Source: Bathymodiolus brooksi (lineage: Eukaryota; Mollusca; Bivalvia; Mytilida; Modiolidae). From it: 64,000 nt of DNA. Position 1 is the first letter of the stretch. Each line of letters starts with the position of its first letter. The DNA lies in contig OY804588.1 in NCBI GenBank assembly GCA_963680875.1, positions 94,296,233 through 94,360,232 of the forward strand, read 5' to 3'. Below, piece by piece: positions 24,145 to 37,861 of the stretch. Made by a program: the position numbers and the translations under genes. The notes below the pieces were generated by a model, which was not told the origin of the DNA, made no database searches, and saw only the letters and a program-made list of their open reading frames with translations.

Positions 24145-27100
24145 TGGGTCTCTGAACCTCTGTATAACAATAGTGTACACATTGACAGTATTGACTTATT
24201 AAATGGGTCTCTGAACCTCTTTATAACAATAGTGTACACATTGACAGTATTGACTTATTAAATGGGTCTCTGAACCTCTTTATAACAATAGTGTACACAT
24301 TGACAGTATTGACTTATTAAATGGGTCTCTCAACCTCTTTATAACAATAGTGTACACATTGACAGTATTGACTTATTAAATGGGTCTCTCAACCTCTTTA
24401 TAACAATAGTTTACACATTGACAGTATTGACTTATTAAATGGGTCTCTGAACCTCTTTATAACAATAGTGTACACATTGACAGTATTGACTTATTAAATG
24501 GGTCTCTGAACCTCTTTATAACAATAGTGTACACATTCACAGTATTGACTTATTAAATTGGTCTCTGAACCTCTTTATAACAATAGTGTACACATTGACA
24601 GTATTGACTTATTAAATGGGGCTCTGAACCTCTTTATAACAATAGTGTACACATTGACAGTATTGACTTATTAAATGGGTCTCTCAACCTCTTTATAACA
24701 ATAGTGTACACATTGACAGTATTGACTTATTAAATGGGTCTCTCAACCTCTTTATAACAATAGTTTACACATTGACAGTATTGACTTATTAAATGGGTCT
24801 CTCAACCTCTTTATAACAATAGTGTACACATTGACAGTATTGACTTATTAAATGGGTCTCTGAACCTCTTTATAAAAATAGTGTACACATTGACAGTATT
24901 GACTTATTAAATGGGTCTCTGAACCTCTTTATAACAATAGTGTACACATTGACAGTATTGACTTAATAAATGGGTCTCTGAACCTCTTTATAACAATAGT
25001 GTACACATTGACAGTATTGACTTATTAAATGGGTCTCTGAACCTGTTTATAACAATAGTGTACACATTGACAGTATTGACTTATTAAATGGGTCTCTGAA
25101 CCTCGTTATAACAATAGTGTACACATTGAGAGTATTGACTTATTAAATGGGTCTCTGAACCTCTTTATAACAATAGTGTACACATTGACAGTATTGACTT
25201 ATTAAATGGGTCTCTCAACCTCGTTATAACAATAGTGTACACATTGACAGTATTGACTTATTAAATGGGTCTCTGAACCTCTTTATAACAATAGAGTACA
25301 CATTGACAGCATTGACTTATTAAATGGGTCTCTGAACCTCTTTATAACAATAGTGTACACATTGACAGTATTGACTTATTAAATGTGTCTCTGAACCTCT
25401 TTATAACAATAGTGTACACATTGACAGTATTGACTTATTAAATGGGTCTCTGAACCTCTTTATAACAATAGTGTACACATTGACAGTATTGACTTATTAA
25501 ATGGGTCTCTGAACCTCTTTATAACAATAGTGTACACATTGACAGTATTGACTTATTAAATGGGTCTCTGAACCTCTTTATAACAATAGTGTACACATTG
25601 ACAGTATTGACTTATTAAATGGGTCTCTCAACCTCTTTATAACAATAGTGTACACATTGACAGTATTGACTTATTAAATGGGTCTCTCAACCTCTTTATA
25701 ACAATAGTTTACACATTGACAGTATTGACTTATTAAATGGGTCTCTGAACCTCTTTATAACAATAGTGTACACATTGACAGTATTGACTTATTAAATGGG
25801 TCTCTGAACCTCTTTATAACAATAGTGTACACATTGACAGTATTGACTTATTAAATTGGTCTCTGAACCTCTTTATAACAATAGTGTACACATTGACAGT
25901 ATTGACTTATTAAATGGGGCTCTGAACCTCTTTATAACAATAGTGTACACATTGACAGTATTGACTTATTAAATGGGTCTCTCAACCTCTTTATAACAAT
26001 AGTGTACACATTGACAGTATTGACTTATTAAATGGGTCTCTCAACCTCTTTATAACAATAGTTTACACATTGACAGTATTGACTTATTAAATGGGTCTCT
26101 GAACCTCTTTATAACAATAGTGTACACATTGACAGTATTGACTTATTAAATGGGTCTCTGAACCTCTTTATAACAATAGTGTACACATTGACAGTATTGA
26201 CTTATTAAATGGGTCTCTGAACCTCTTTATAACAATAGTGTACACATTGACAGTATTGACTTAATAAATGGGTCTCTGAACCTCTTTATAACAATAGTGT
26301 ACACATTGACAGTATTGACTTATTAAATGGGTCTCTGAACCTCTTTATAACAATAGTGTACACATTGACAGTATTGACTTATTAAATGGGTCTCTGAACC
26401 TCTTTATAACAATAGTGTACACATTGACAGTATTGACTTATTAAATGGGTCTCTGAACCTCTTTATAACAATAGTTTACACATTGACAGTATTGACTTAT
26501 TAAATGGGTCTCTCAACCTCTTTATAACAATAGTGTACACATTGACAGTATTGACTTATTAAATGGGTCTCTGAACCTCTTTATAACAATAGTGTACACA
26601 TTGACAGTATTGACTTATTAAATGGGTCTCTGAACCTCTTTATAACAATAGTGTACACATTGACAGTATTGACTTAATAAATGGGTCTCTGAACCTCTTT
26701 ATAACAATAGTGTACACATTGACAGTATTGACTTATTAAATGGGTCTCTGAACCTCTTTATAACAATAGTGTACACATTGACAGTATTGACTTATTAAAT
26801 GGGTCTCTGAACCTCTTTATAACAATAGTGTACACATTGACAGTATTGACTTATTAAATGGGTCTCTGAACCTCTTTATAACAATAGTGTACACATTGAC
26901 AGTATTGACTTATTAAATGGGTCTCTCAACCTCTTTATAACAATAGTGTACACATTGACAGTATTGACTTATTAAATGGGTCTCTCAACCTCTTTATAAC
27001 AATAGTTTACACATTGACAGTATTGACTTATTAAATGGGTCTCTGAACCTCTTTATAACAATAGTGTACACATTGACAGTATTGACTTATTAAATGGGTC

Positions 27101-27970
27101 TCTGAACCTCTTTATAACAATAGTGTACACATTGACAGTATTGACTTATTAAATTGGTCTCTGAACCTCTTTATAACAATAGTGTACACATTGACAGTAT
27201 TGACTTATTAAATGGGGCTCTGAACCTCTTTATAACAATAGTGTACACATTGACAGTATTGACTTATTAAATGGGTCTCTCAACCTCTTTATAACAATAG
27301 TGTACACATTGACAGTATTGACTTATTAAATGGGTCTCTCAACCTCTTTATAACAATAGTTTACACATTGACAGTATTGACTTATTAAATGGGTCTCTCA
27401 ACCTCTTTATAACAATAGTGTACACATTGACAGTATTGACTTATTAAATGGGTCTCTGAACCTCTTTATAACAATAGTGTACACATTGACAGTATTGACT
27501 TATTAAATGGGTCTCTGAACCTCTTTATAACAATAGTGTACACATTGACAGTATTGACTTAATAAATGGGTCTCTGAACCTCTTTATAACAATAGTGTAC
27601 ACATTGACAGTATTGACTTATTAAATGGGTCTCTGAACCTGTTTATAACAATAGTGTACACATTGACAGTATTGACTTATTAAATGGGTCTCTGAACCTC
27701 GTTATAACAATAGTGTACACATTGAGAGTATTGACTTATTAAATGGGTCTCTGAACCTCTTTATAACAATAGTGTACACATTGACAGTATTGACTTATTA
27801 AATGGGTCTCTCAACCTCGTTATAACAATAGTGTACACATTGACAGTATTGACTTATTAAATGGGTCTCTGAACCTCTTTATAACAATAGAGTACACATT
27901 GACAGCATTGACTTATTAAATGGGTCTCTGAACCTCTTTATAACAATAGTGTACACATTGACAGTATTGA
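24145..27970. repeat. 22-monomer (1,298-bp) higher-order repeats, three copies
   Basis: Diagnostic monomers recur every 1,298 bp (22 x 59). agtttacac occurs at 24,410, 25,708 and 27,006, and again at 24,764, 26,062 and 27,360. aatggggctc occurs near 24,617, 25,915 and 27,213. Copies 1 and 3 also share cctgtttata at 25,045 and 27,641 and agagtacac at 25,291 and 27,887, which copy 2 lacks. Confidence 0.8.
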
Positions 27971-30700
27971 CTTATTAAATGGGTCTCTCAACCTCGTTAT
28001 AACAATAGTGTACACATTGACAGTATTGACTTATTAAATGGGTCTCTGAACCTCTTTATAACAATAGTGTACACATTGACAGCATTGACTTATTAAATGG
28101 GTCTCTGAACCTCTTTATAACAATAGTGTACACATTGACAGTATTGACTTATTAAATGGGTCTCTGAACCTCTTTATAACAATAGTGTACACATTGACAG
28201 TATTGACTTATTAAATGGGTCTCTGAACCTCTTTATAACAATAGTGTACACATTGAGAGTATTGACTTATTAAATGGGTCTCTGAACCTCTTTATAACAA
28301 TAGTGTACACATTGACAGTATTGACTTATTAAATGGGTCTCTCAACCTCGTTATAACAATAGTGTACACATTGACAGTATTGACTTATTAAATGGGTCTC
28401 TGAACCTCTTTATAACAATAGTGTACACATTGACAGTATTGACTTATTAAATGGGTCTCTGAACCTCTTTATAATAATAGTGTACACATTGAGAGTATTG
28501 ACTTATTAAATGGGTCTCTCAACCTCTTTATAACAATAGTGTACACATTGACAGTATTGACTTATTAAATGGGTCTCTGAACCTCTTTATAACAATAGTG
28601 TACACATTGACAGTATTGACTTATTAAATGGGTCTCTGAACCTCTTTATAACAATAGTGTACACATTGACAGTATTGACTTATTAAATGGGTCTCTCAAC
28701 CTCGTTATAACAATAGTGTACACATTGACAGTATTGACTTATTAAATGGGTCTCTGAACCTCTTTATAACAATAGTGTACACATTGACAGCATTGACTTA
28801 TTAAATGGGTCTCTGAACCTCTTTATAACAATAGTGTACACATTGACAGTATTGACTTATTAAATGGGTCTCTGAACCTCTTTATAACAATAGTGTACAC
28901 ATTGACAGCATTGACTTATTAAATGGGTCTCTGAACCTCTTTATAACAATAGTGTACACATTGACAGTATTGACTTATTAAATGGGTCTCTGAACCTCTT
29001 TATAACAATAGTGTACACATTGACAGTATTGACTTATTAAATGGGTCTCTCAACCTCTTTATAACAATAGTGTACACATTGACAGTATTGACTTATTAAA
29101 TGGGTCTCTGAACCTCTTTATAACAATAGTGTACACATTGACAGTATTGACTTATTAAATGGGTCTCTGAACCTCTTTATAACAATAGTGTACACATTGA
29201 CAGTATTGACTTAATAAATGGGTCTCTGAACCTCTTTATAACAATAGTGTACACATTGACAGTATTGACTTATTAAATGGGTCTCTGAACCTGTTTATAA
29301 CAATAGTGTACACATTGACAGTATTGACTTATTAAATGGGTCTCTGAACCTCGTTATAACAATAGTGTACACATTGAGAGTATTGACTTATTAAATGGGT
29401 CTCTGAACCTCTTTATAACAATAGTGTACACATTGACAGTATTGACTTATTAAATGGGTCTCTCAACCTCGTTATAACAATAGTGTACACATTGACAGTA
29501 TTGACTTATTAAATGGGTCTCTGAACCTCTTTATAACAATAGAGTACACATTGACAGCATTGACTTATTAAATGGGTCTCTGAACCTCTTTATAACAATA
29601 GTGTACACATTGACAGTATTGACTTATTAAATGGGTCTCTCAACCTCGTTATAACAATAGTGTACACATTGACAGTATTGACTTATTAAATGGGTCTCTG
29701 AACCTCTTTATAACAATAGTGTACACATTGACAGCATTGACTTATTAAATGGGTCTCTGAACCTCTTTATAACAATAGTGTACACATTGACAGTATTGAC
29801 TTATTAAATGGGTCTCTGAACCTCTTTATAACAATAGTGTACACATTGACAGTATTGACTTATTAAATGGGTCTCTGAACCTCTTTATAACAATAGTGTA
29901 CACATTGAGAGTATTGACTTATTAAATGGGTCTCTGAACCTCTTTATAACAATAGTGTACACATTGACAGTATTGACTTATTAAATGGGTCTCTCAACCT
30001 CGTTATAACAATAGTGTACACATTGACAGTATTGACTTATTAAATGGGTCTCTGAACCTCTTTATAACAATAGTGTACACATTGACAGTATTGACTTATT
30101 AAATGGGTCTCTGAACCTCTTTATAATAATAGTGTACACATTGAGAGTATTGACTTATTAAATGGGTCTCTCAACCTCTTTATAACAATAGTGTACACAT
30201 TGACAGTATTGACTTATTAAATGGGTCTCTGAACCTCTTTATAACAATAGTGTACACATTGACAGTATTGACTTATTAAATGGGTCTCTGAACCTCTTTA
30301 TAACAATAGTGTACACATTGACAGTATTGACTTATTAAATGGGTCTCTCAACCTCGTTATAACAATAGTGTACACATTGACAGTATTGACTTATTAAATG
30401 GGTCTCTGAACCTCTTTATAACAATAGTGTACACATTGACAGCATTGACTTATTAAATGGGTCTCTGAACCTCTTTATAACAATAGTGTACACATTGACA
30501 GTATTGACTTATTAAATGGGTCTCTGAACCTCTTTATAACAATAGTGTACACATTGACAGCATTGACTTATTAAATGGGTCTCTGAACCTCTTTATAACA
30601 ATAGTGTACACATTGACAGTATTGACTTATTAAATGGGTCTCTGAACCTCTTTATAACAATAGTGTACACATTGACAGTATTGACTTATTAAATGGGTCT
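27362..30700. repeat. 28-monomer (1,652-bp) tandem duplication
   Basis: At offset 1,652 (28 x 59) the diagnostic variants match. cctgtttata is at 27,641 and 29,293, agagtacac at 27,887 and 29,539, and ataataatag at 28,471 and 30,123. The match breaks at about 27,362 on the left and at 29,051/30,703 on the right, so the two units abut. Confidence 0.8.
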
Positions 30701-32248
30701 CTGAACCTCTTTATAACAATAGTGTACACATTGACAGTATTGACTTATTAAATGGGTCTCTGAACCTCTTTATAACAATAGTGTACACATTGACAGCATT
30801 GACTTATTAAATGGGTCTCTGAACCTCTTTATAACAATAGTGTACACATTGACAGTATTGACTTATTAAATGGGTCTCTGAACCTCTTTATAACAATAGT
30901 GTACACATTGACAGTATTGTCTTATTAAATGGGTCTCTGAACCTCTTTATAACAATAGTGGACACATTGACAGTATTGATTTATTAAATGGGTCTCTGAA
31001 CCTCTTTATAACAATAGTGTACACATTGAGAGTATTGACTTATTAAATGGGTCTCTGAACCTCTTTATAACAATAGTGTACACATTGACAGTATTGACTT
31101 ATTAAATGGGTCTCTCAACCTCGTTATAACAATAGTGTACACATTGACAGTATTGACTTATTAAATGGGTCTCTGAACCTCTTTATAACAATAGTGTACA
31201 CATTGACAGCATTGACCTATTAAATGGGTCTCTGAACCTCTTTATAACAATAGTGTACACATTGACAGTATTGACTTATTAAATGGGTCTCTGAACCTCT
31301 TTATAACAATAGTGTACACATTGACAGTATTGACTTATTAAATGGGTCTCTGAACCTTTTTATAACAATAGTGTACACATTGACAGTATTGACTTATTAA
31401 ATGGGTCTCTGAACCTCTTTATAACAATAGTGTACACATTGACAGTATTGACTTATTAAATGGGTCTCTGAACCTCTTTATAACAATAGTGTACACATTG
31501 ACAGTATTGACTTATTAAATGGGTCTCTGAACCTCTTTATAACAATAGTGTACACATTGACAGTATTGACTTATTAAATGGGTCTCTGAACCTCTTTATA
31601 ACAATAGTGTACACATTGACAGTATTGACTTATTAAATGGGTCTCTGAACCTCTTTATAACAATAGTGTACACATTGACAGTATTGACTTATTAAATGGG
31701 TCTCTGAACCTCTTTATAACAATAGTGTACACATTGACAGTATTGACTTATTCAATGGGTCTCTGGACCTCTTTATAACAATAGTGTACACATTGACAGT
31801 ATTGACTTATTAAATGGGTCTCTGAACCTCTTTATAACAATAGTGTACACATTGACAGTTTTGACTTATTAAATGGGTCTCTGAACCTCTTTATAACAAT
31901 AGTGTACACATTGACAGTATTGACTTATTAAATTGGTCTCTGAACCTCTTTATAACAATAGTGTACACATTGACAGTATTGACTTATTAAATGGGGCTCT
32001 GAACCTCTTTATAACAATAGTGTACACACTGACAGTATTGACTTATTAAATGGGTCTCTGAACCTCTTTATAACAATAGTGTACACATTGACAGTATTGA
32101 CTTATTAAATGGGTCTCTCAACCTCTTTATAACAATAGTGTACACATTGAGAGTATTGACCTATTAAATGGGTCTCTCAACCTCTTTATAACAATAGTGT
32201 ACACATTGACAGTATTGACTTATTAAATGGGTCTCTCAACCTCTTTAT

Positions 32249-32620
32249 TTACACAAGGAAGTATCGTAGACCCTCCATTTCAACTCCTCTTGATGTTTTC
32301 TCACTACAGAGTCACGTTTTGTCAGTTCAACTAATTTATTATTGGGTTTTTTTAAGCACCTATCGCCATTGTTTTTACACCAATACGTGTAAGCATAACA
32401 ATCAAACAATTTACACTGTTGATTTTGGGGCGTTTTTGTGTCACACGCACAGCTTCAAATCACTATCTCTCCACTGAATTCTGCACTGAATCAACAATTA
32501 AATTGTTAACAAATGTAACACTTTGTTCCGCCGTTGCAGGTGCAAGGCTACCAACTGTACATCACATAGCAATGATAGTTCACAGACAACGCGAGGGAAT
32601 AGAATTATAATGTAATAAGC
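32249..32620. other. right flank of the satellite, no recognisable gene
   Basis: The array stops inside a monomer after ctctttat and passes abruptly into unique AT-rich sequence. A 63-residue frame here has no recognisable domain. Confidence 0.5.
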
Positions 32621-32624
32621 TTTG

Positions 32625-32825
32625 GAGAAAACCAAAGGGACAATCCAGGAGACAGACAACATTGGACACAAGACACAGAACGAAGACAAGCAAAACAAAA
32701 AACACAACACAGAAAGCCAAAGTGGTAATCAAAAATCCTCATTCAGAGACACAGGTAACATTGGACTCATTCTCTGAAACGGGTAAGTAGTTCCTGCTCC
32801 TCTAGTGGTACCTGTCGTGTTACAG
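32625..32825 (-). mobile_element. dispersed repeat family C, minus-strand copy
   Basis: Reverse complement of the family C phrases: ccaaagggacaatccagg, acacaagacacagaacgaag, acaacacagaaagcc, and a left-end gtaagtagttcctgctcctctagtgg. Confidence 0.6.
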
Positions 32826-33104
32826 TTAAGAGACACGAACATTATGTGATATGGAATTCATGTTGTACATACGTACATAAATACAAATAACATTAATAAA
32901 GCATGAACTTTAGAAGGAATACAAACGAGAATAAAGACCAACCGAACATCGCTTTCACGCGGAAATTTTAGCGTACATCACAAAGCCAAAAACGTGAAGT
33001 AAATACGAACAACACGAACCTCACTGATACATGTAAAATGTTGATGTCCAACCCAATTTCTTTATTAGACGATGTTTATGTCGTTTACCAGGAACATGAT
33101 GGGT

Positions 33105-33320
33105 GAAATTAGTGAAGCAAGAACTGCTTATCCTTCTGGATCACCCACGTTCTTTAGTTTTTAGTCAGGTTCATGTTGCTCAAATGTTAGATTTTTATGT
33201 AGTGTTTTGTGGAATGCTTGTCTTTTAGTTCTTTTTTCTTTTGGTGATTGTATTGTCTGTCTTTCTTCACCTTTGGCTTCTGATAACCCGTTTGGTATCT
33301 TGAAACTCTTTTTAAGATTT
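33105..33320 (+). mobile_element. dispersed repeat family C, copy
   Basis: agtgaagcaagaactgctta, tccttctggatcaccc, ctttagtttt, then cttttggtgattgtattgtc and tttggtatcttgaaactctt match the other family C copies in order. Confidence 0.6.
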
Positions 33321-34500
33321 GTACTGTAAACAATCAATGATAAATTTAACAGGTACAGATTATATTTGAATATTTGCTAAGAAAACGATGGCATTAATAT
33401 ATAAATATTTCTGGCTCATTGGCAATAACCTCACTCACCAAACATGGTTAAAATTAGGATTCTTCACCCACCAAACATGGTTAAGATAAAGATTCCATTA
33501 ACCAGTTTAACACAGACACATATGTGTGCTTTACCCAAGCCAGTACCTGGATTTCCAACGACATATGTCGTCTTCGCTGCTATGTGAGAGGTGGTTGTTC
33601 GCTTTGTTGATATTGGTAGGATTGTTGGCTATCGTATTATCCAACATTGTTAAACATTGTTTAAACTTTCTTTTCATGAAAACTTCAAATTCGTTCTCAC
33701 AATACTTATTTGCCGATATACATGACGCAGAAAGTAAATTTTAAACATTCCCATATTCAGTAGAACAAGCAATATGACTAAACTAGTGATGAACAATATG
33801 TACATGAGGAGAAAATCATTTAACATTTTGAAGAAGAAGAAGAAAAACATGGAAAATTAAAACTTGTTTTATTATTATAAATACGCTGATAATACGATTT
33901 AACAGTTTTAAACATTTGCTTCTCCTCAAAAGTGTGATGTTTTGACAAGCAGTGTTTTTTTCTTGATTTAAAATCAATTAAAACAGTTGTGAATCATTGA
34001 AATAAACATCTAATTACCAACGGTGTGATATAAAACCAACAATAGACGAGGTTACCCCAGGCGTTAAACTAAGTGGGGTATACATTTTCATTTTAGACGG
34101 CAACTTTGTTTTCTTAAAGTCCGACTTCTGAGCGTTTATCATTGAGATAGCGACACCCTGTCATTAGCAAGCATTTTCAGTATCGTATTAAGCCTCAATT
34201 AGAGATCGATCAGGTGAACAAAGGTATAAAGCTTGTTTTCATCGTCTTAAGGTGAATTCATATGTGACAATTTGATGTCAAAGGTGAGAGCATCTGATGA
34301 CGGGGGATCGTGTTTACGTACAGAGGTACCGTATATGGACAGAAAAGAAAGCCAACCAAATGGTTACATTACAATAACCTTTAAATAAAAACTGTTTATT
34401 TAGAATATATTAATCAACAGTTTTAGCCGTATAACACACACGCTAAGATGTACAAAATAATAAACAATGAGGAAATATGTTTATGTCATAGTTTTTGTCA
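33321..34500. other. mostly unique AT-rich sequence
   Basis: A short direct duplication (caccaaacatggttaa, 33,437 and 33,470) and an aag-rich stretch near 33,825 are the only structures seen. The 72-residue frame at 33,526 is not recognisable. Confidence 0.4.
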
Positions 34501-34506
34501 GAAGTC

Positions 34507-34650
34507 TGGTCTATTGTGTTGAAGTGAAGTCTATTGTGTTGAAGTGAAGTCTATTGTGTTGAAGTGAAGTCTATTGTGTTGAAGTGAAGTCTATTGTGTT
34601 GAAGTGAAGTCTATTGTGTTGAAGTGAAGTCTATTGTGTTGAAGTGAATA
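34507..34650. repeat. 20-bp minisatellite, about 7 copies
   Basis: Unit gtctattgtgttgaagtgaa repeated perfectly about seven times. Confidence 0.95.
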
Positions 34651-35784
34651 TGTCAAGGGTTTTTCATTGTTTATTTATTTCTGTTTTTCTCGTTGGTGAT
34701 CTTTATATCAAGATTAAAGGGTGTTGTTATCGCATTAGCCGGTTTACATCGGCCACATATTTTGTGTCTGTCATTTTATGGCTGGTTAAGAGGGGCGGAA
34801 AACTCCCTCCCCACCTCATAGCATTGCTGCAAAAGGACACAAACACAGTTACGCAGGTCTCCAATACCGTAACCCACACTGCAGTGTACGGAACAAGACT
34901 CTGGTGTATAAAATGTTAACTTCCCGTAAAATACATTAACTCGCCCTTTCAAATAAAATTTGTCACATTTTCGTAAAAGTACATTAATTCACCGTCATTT
35001 ACCTTTTTTCAATGTTTTTCGTAACACGACAAATTTAAATGAGATCTTAGATATAAAAAAAAATTATCAAGAAAGAAAGACAAAGCTTACAGTTTGAATC
35101 AAGTCAAGTTGAATACCGTACGCTATCCTATGTTAATCATTGTAAATATCTCCCCCCGCTAATCCTGTTATTAGCTGTAGAACTTTATACCAAAATTAAC
35201 AAAGCCAGGTAGATTTACTTCTTTGATTTTTACCTAGTGACACGTTGTTGTTTAAATGCATTTACGGATTTTTAAAATGCAGATGTGTACCACTTTGAAC
35301 CACACACGTGCTGGAGGGGAATTGATAGGTGCACTTTACATAATTATCGCGGGAGTCTGCATTCAAACTGACCCGCGAAATCACTGTAATCAACGTTCTC
35401 TTTGAAATATTTCTGTTTAAAAGGGAAAGTTCAAAGATAGTGCACCAATTATCAAACAGGCAAAGTGTTAGGTAAAAGTTTGCTAATAGCGTGTTGACAT
35501 TATCGAAAGTTGTTTATTTATAGCTGTGACGGGACTGATAATTTAGAACACCATGTGAGATGCAAATTAGTCCGTATCTTCACGGTTAAACGTGCTTTGT
35601 TTTGCATATTATAACATCATGAACATGTGCAATCAAAGTCGGATTTTTCTGCGACAGTCTTGCTGTAATTAGCTTTGTTAAAATCGAATCTTTGTAGATG
35701 CCATTTTCCTCATTATTGATGTATATTCAAATTTGTAGATTCATCCATTTCTTCATCTTCTTCATTTTTTCATTGTCTTTCCAT
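34651..35784. other. no convincing gene
   Basis: A 91-residue frame (34,644-34,919) starts inside the 20-bp repeat and has one hydrophobic stretch, but no domain or gene context. The rest is AT-rich unique sequence. Confidence 0.4.
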
Positions 35785-35882
35785 TCGACGAGGGGCCGTC
35801 GTGGTCGTGATCGATTAACCTATGCAATCAATGCCTATCACCACTAACGTTGTGAGTTCGAATCCACATATAAAACAATTTC
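35785..35882 (+). mobile_element. SINE family A, tRNA-like head only
   Basis: ggggccgtcgtggtcgtgat, tgcaatcaatgcctatcacc and the B-box-like gagttcgaatcc are present. The sequence then leaves the SINE and becomes A/T-rich. 3'-truncated copy with an internal deletion. Confidence 0.65.
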
Positions 35883-36039
35883 TTTGAATCGAATTTTGAA
35901 ATTCCATTTATTTATTTTTTTATTTTTCAAAATGAAAAAATGTAATATAAATAAATCTTCTAAACAAGTACAAATCATAGGTTGATCTTTAACAGAGGTG
36001 TTTTAGAACATTCATGACTTATCACCGGGTTTGTAACTA

Positions 36040-36270
36040 AATTAACACGACGGATGTCACTAGTGGAGCAGGAACTGCCTACCCTTCCGGAGCACCTGAG
36101 TTCACCCCCGGTTGTTCGTGTTACTCGATCTTTAGTTTTATGTGTATGTTTTGTAGATCGTTATTTGTACTTTTTGTCCTTTTTCTTTTGGTCATTGTGT
36201 TGTCTGTTCTTCTTCGATATACGTATTCTGATTACCTCTTTTGTATCTTCAAACTCTTCTTATTTTTTAT
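36040..36270 (+). mobile_element. dispersed repeat family C, best-preserved copy
   Basis: acacgacggatgtcactagt, ggagcaggaactgcctaccc, ttccggagcacctgagttca, then cttttggtcattgtgttgtc and gtattctgattacctctttt. A 145-residue frame (36,054-36,491) is low-complexity F/L/Y-rich translation of T-rich DNA and is not supported as a gene. A T18 run follows at 36,315-36,332. Confidence 0.65.
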
Positions 36271-36814
36271 TTTATTGTATTTCTATTTTTTTCTATTTTA
36301 TTATTTGTTTACTATTTTTTTTTTTTTTTTTTGATGGAGGGATATGGTTATCTATGTTATTTTGTGTTTACATTATTTTTATTTTGATCACAAGTGAAGA
36401 AATATTATACTGTGAGAAGAAAAGGCTATTCTATGTTACAGATTCCATTAACTTTCTCCTTGGTATTTTTTTTACTATGGAGAGGATTTGACTTGTGAAA
36501 TGTCTTCATGCGAACATTTCATGACACTCTAAAACAACATTCATGGACAGTATCGTATTGTAATCCTTAAGAAAAGGGTTGTCAGATCACAGGTCGATAT
36601 TAATCATTTAAAAATTCGCATCTAACCCGGTTCCATTTTGACATTTTTTCTCTTTTGCCATGGGTTCATGTGTCGGTAGCACTCGGCACAACTCGGCCGA
36701 CTCCGTTCCTACATTTAAGGAGAACAGCTAGTTCACCCGGATTTGTTGATTATGTCGATAGCAGACGCACAATGCTACTTTTTTCTAATATTTTTGAGGA
36801 TATCTGAAACGGGT

Positions 36815-37085
36815 CAAAGTTTTCGGGGATCGTCGTTGTCGCGATCATATCGTAATTGGATTTACAACTACCTGTACAATCAGTGCCTATCACCACTAAA
36901 GTTAGGAGTTCGAACCCCGTGCATGGCGAGGTGTATGCGATACAACATTATGTGATCAGATTGTCAGTGACTTGCGGCAGGTCGATGGTTTTCTCCAAGT
37001 ACTCCGGTTTCCTCCACCAATAAAACTGACCGTCACGATATAACTAAAATATTGTTGAAAGTGACGTTTAACACACAACTCCAAC
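36815..37085 (+). mobile_element. SINE family A, near full length
   Basis: tRNA-like head (tacaatcagtgcctatcacc, B box gagttcgaaccccg), a middle gcgaggtgtatgcgatacaa, then cagtgacttgcggcaggtcg, the core ctccggtttcctccaccaat, aaaactgaccgtcacgatat and the end ttgttgaaagtgacgtttaa. Full-length layout for the family in this window. Confidence 0.8.
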
Positions 37086-37564
37086 CCCCAAAGCTTATCT
37101 AGAGAAAATGATTGAAAAAACGTATTTGATTGAAACTACATGTAAATGTCGCCAAGAAATATTCACATCAAAATATCATTGGTGAATGAACATATTAAAC
37201 AATATTTATATAATTATTGTCATAATGGCGTACAAATTAGTGGTTCTGTTGTAGTCAAAATGACGCAATTAAATCAAATAGATTTGTCAATGTCAGTTAG
37301 ACCGATTGATAGTTATAATACTGACACCGTTTACATGGTCCCACATATATTTTGTTGACAGCCTTCACATTTCCGCCAGACGCCGATTACAATCCGTTCC
37401 CATTTTGTCCACCCTTGATATATACGGGTATCTAAATGGTGTAATGTGTACTTTAAGAAAATTATTTATTTAATGACACCCAGAGCTGGTTACTTGTTGT
37501 CATATCGTATTTTTCGTCATATTTCTACTTCTACATCTACCAACTACTGAAGGGACAACTTTTA
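37086..37564. other. no recognisable gene
   Basis: AT-rich. A 70-residue frame at 37,146 has no recognisable features. Confidence 0.4.
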
Positions 37565-37805
37565 TAAACAATATTTCAGTTATATCGTGCGGTCAGTTTT
37601 ATTGGTGGAGGAAACTGAAGTAACCGGAGAATACCACTGACCTGTCGCAAGTCACTGACAAACTTTATCACATAATGTTGTTTCGACTACACCTCGCCAC
37701 GAGCAGGATTCAAACTGACAACTTTAGTGGTGATAGACACTGTTTACATATATAGGGAGTTGTAAATCTAACTATTCCATACGATCACGACCACGACGGC
37801 CTCTG
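37565..37805 (-). mobile_element. SINE family A, minus strand
   Basis: Reverse-complement order: aacaatatttcagttatatc, gtcagttttattggtggagg, gacctgtcgcaagtcactga, tttatcacataatgttgt, aactttagtggtgatagaca, gatcacgaccacgacggcc. Near full length but lightly diverged in the head. Confidence 0.75.
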
Positions 37806-37861
37806 TCTGTTCCAACGGCACTATGCAAAGGCGATAGAAATGATAAAATTCTGAAATTACA

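Larger units (their letters stand above)
8664..32248. repeat. 59-bp satellite, about 399.8 monomers
   Basis: Monomer: tacacattgacagtattgac, ttattaaatgggtctctgaa, cctctttataacaatagtg. The span of 23,585 bp equals 399 monomers plus 49 bases minus exactly five bases. These are accounted for by five identical one-base deletions (gacttttaaa for gacttattaaa) near 15,471, 18,184, 20,661, 23,374 and 24,138. No other indels are needed. Each deletion monomer is followed by the variant cctctgtata. Common diagnostic variants are ctctcaacc, cctcgttata, gagagtatt, gacagcatt and caacttcttaataac. The 64-residue minus-strand frames at the deletions are artefacts. I see no CENP-B box. The array could be centromeric, pericentromeric or interstitial; the sequence does not say. 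Confidence 0.98.

Noticed and set aside
15376..24239. 64-residue minus-strand frames repeated five times in the satellite
   Set aside because: They exist only because a one-base deletion shifts the 59-bp period; no coding constraint.
34644..34919. 91-residue frame with a hydrophobic N-terminal stretch
   Set aside because: It begins in the 20-bp minisatellite, has no recognisable domain, and no promoter or poly(A) context.
36054..36491. 145-residue hydrophobic frame resembling a membrane protein
   Set aside because: F/L/Y-rich translation of T-rich DNA in a family C repeat and a T18 run.
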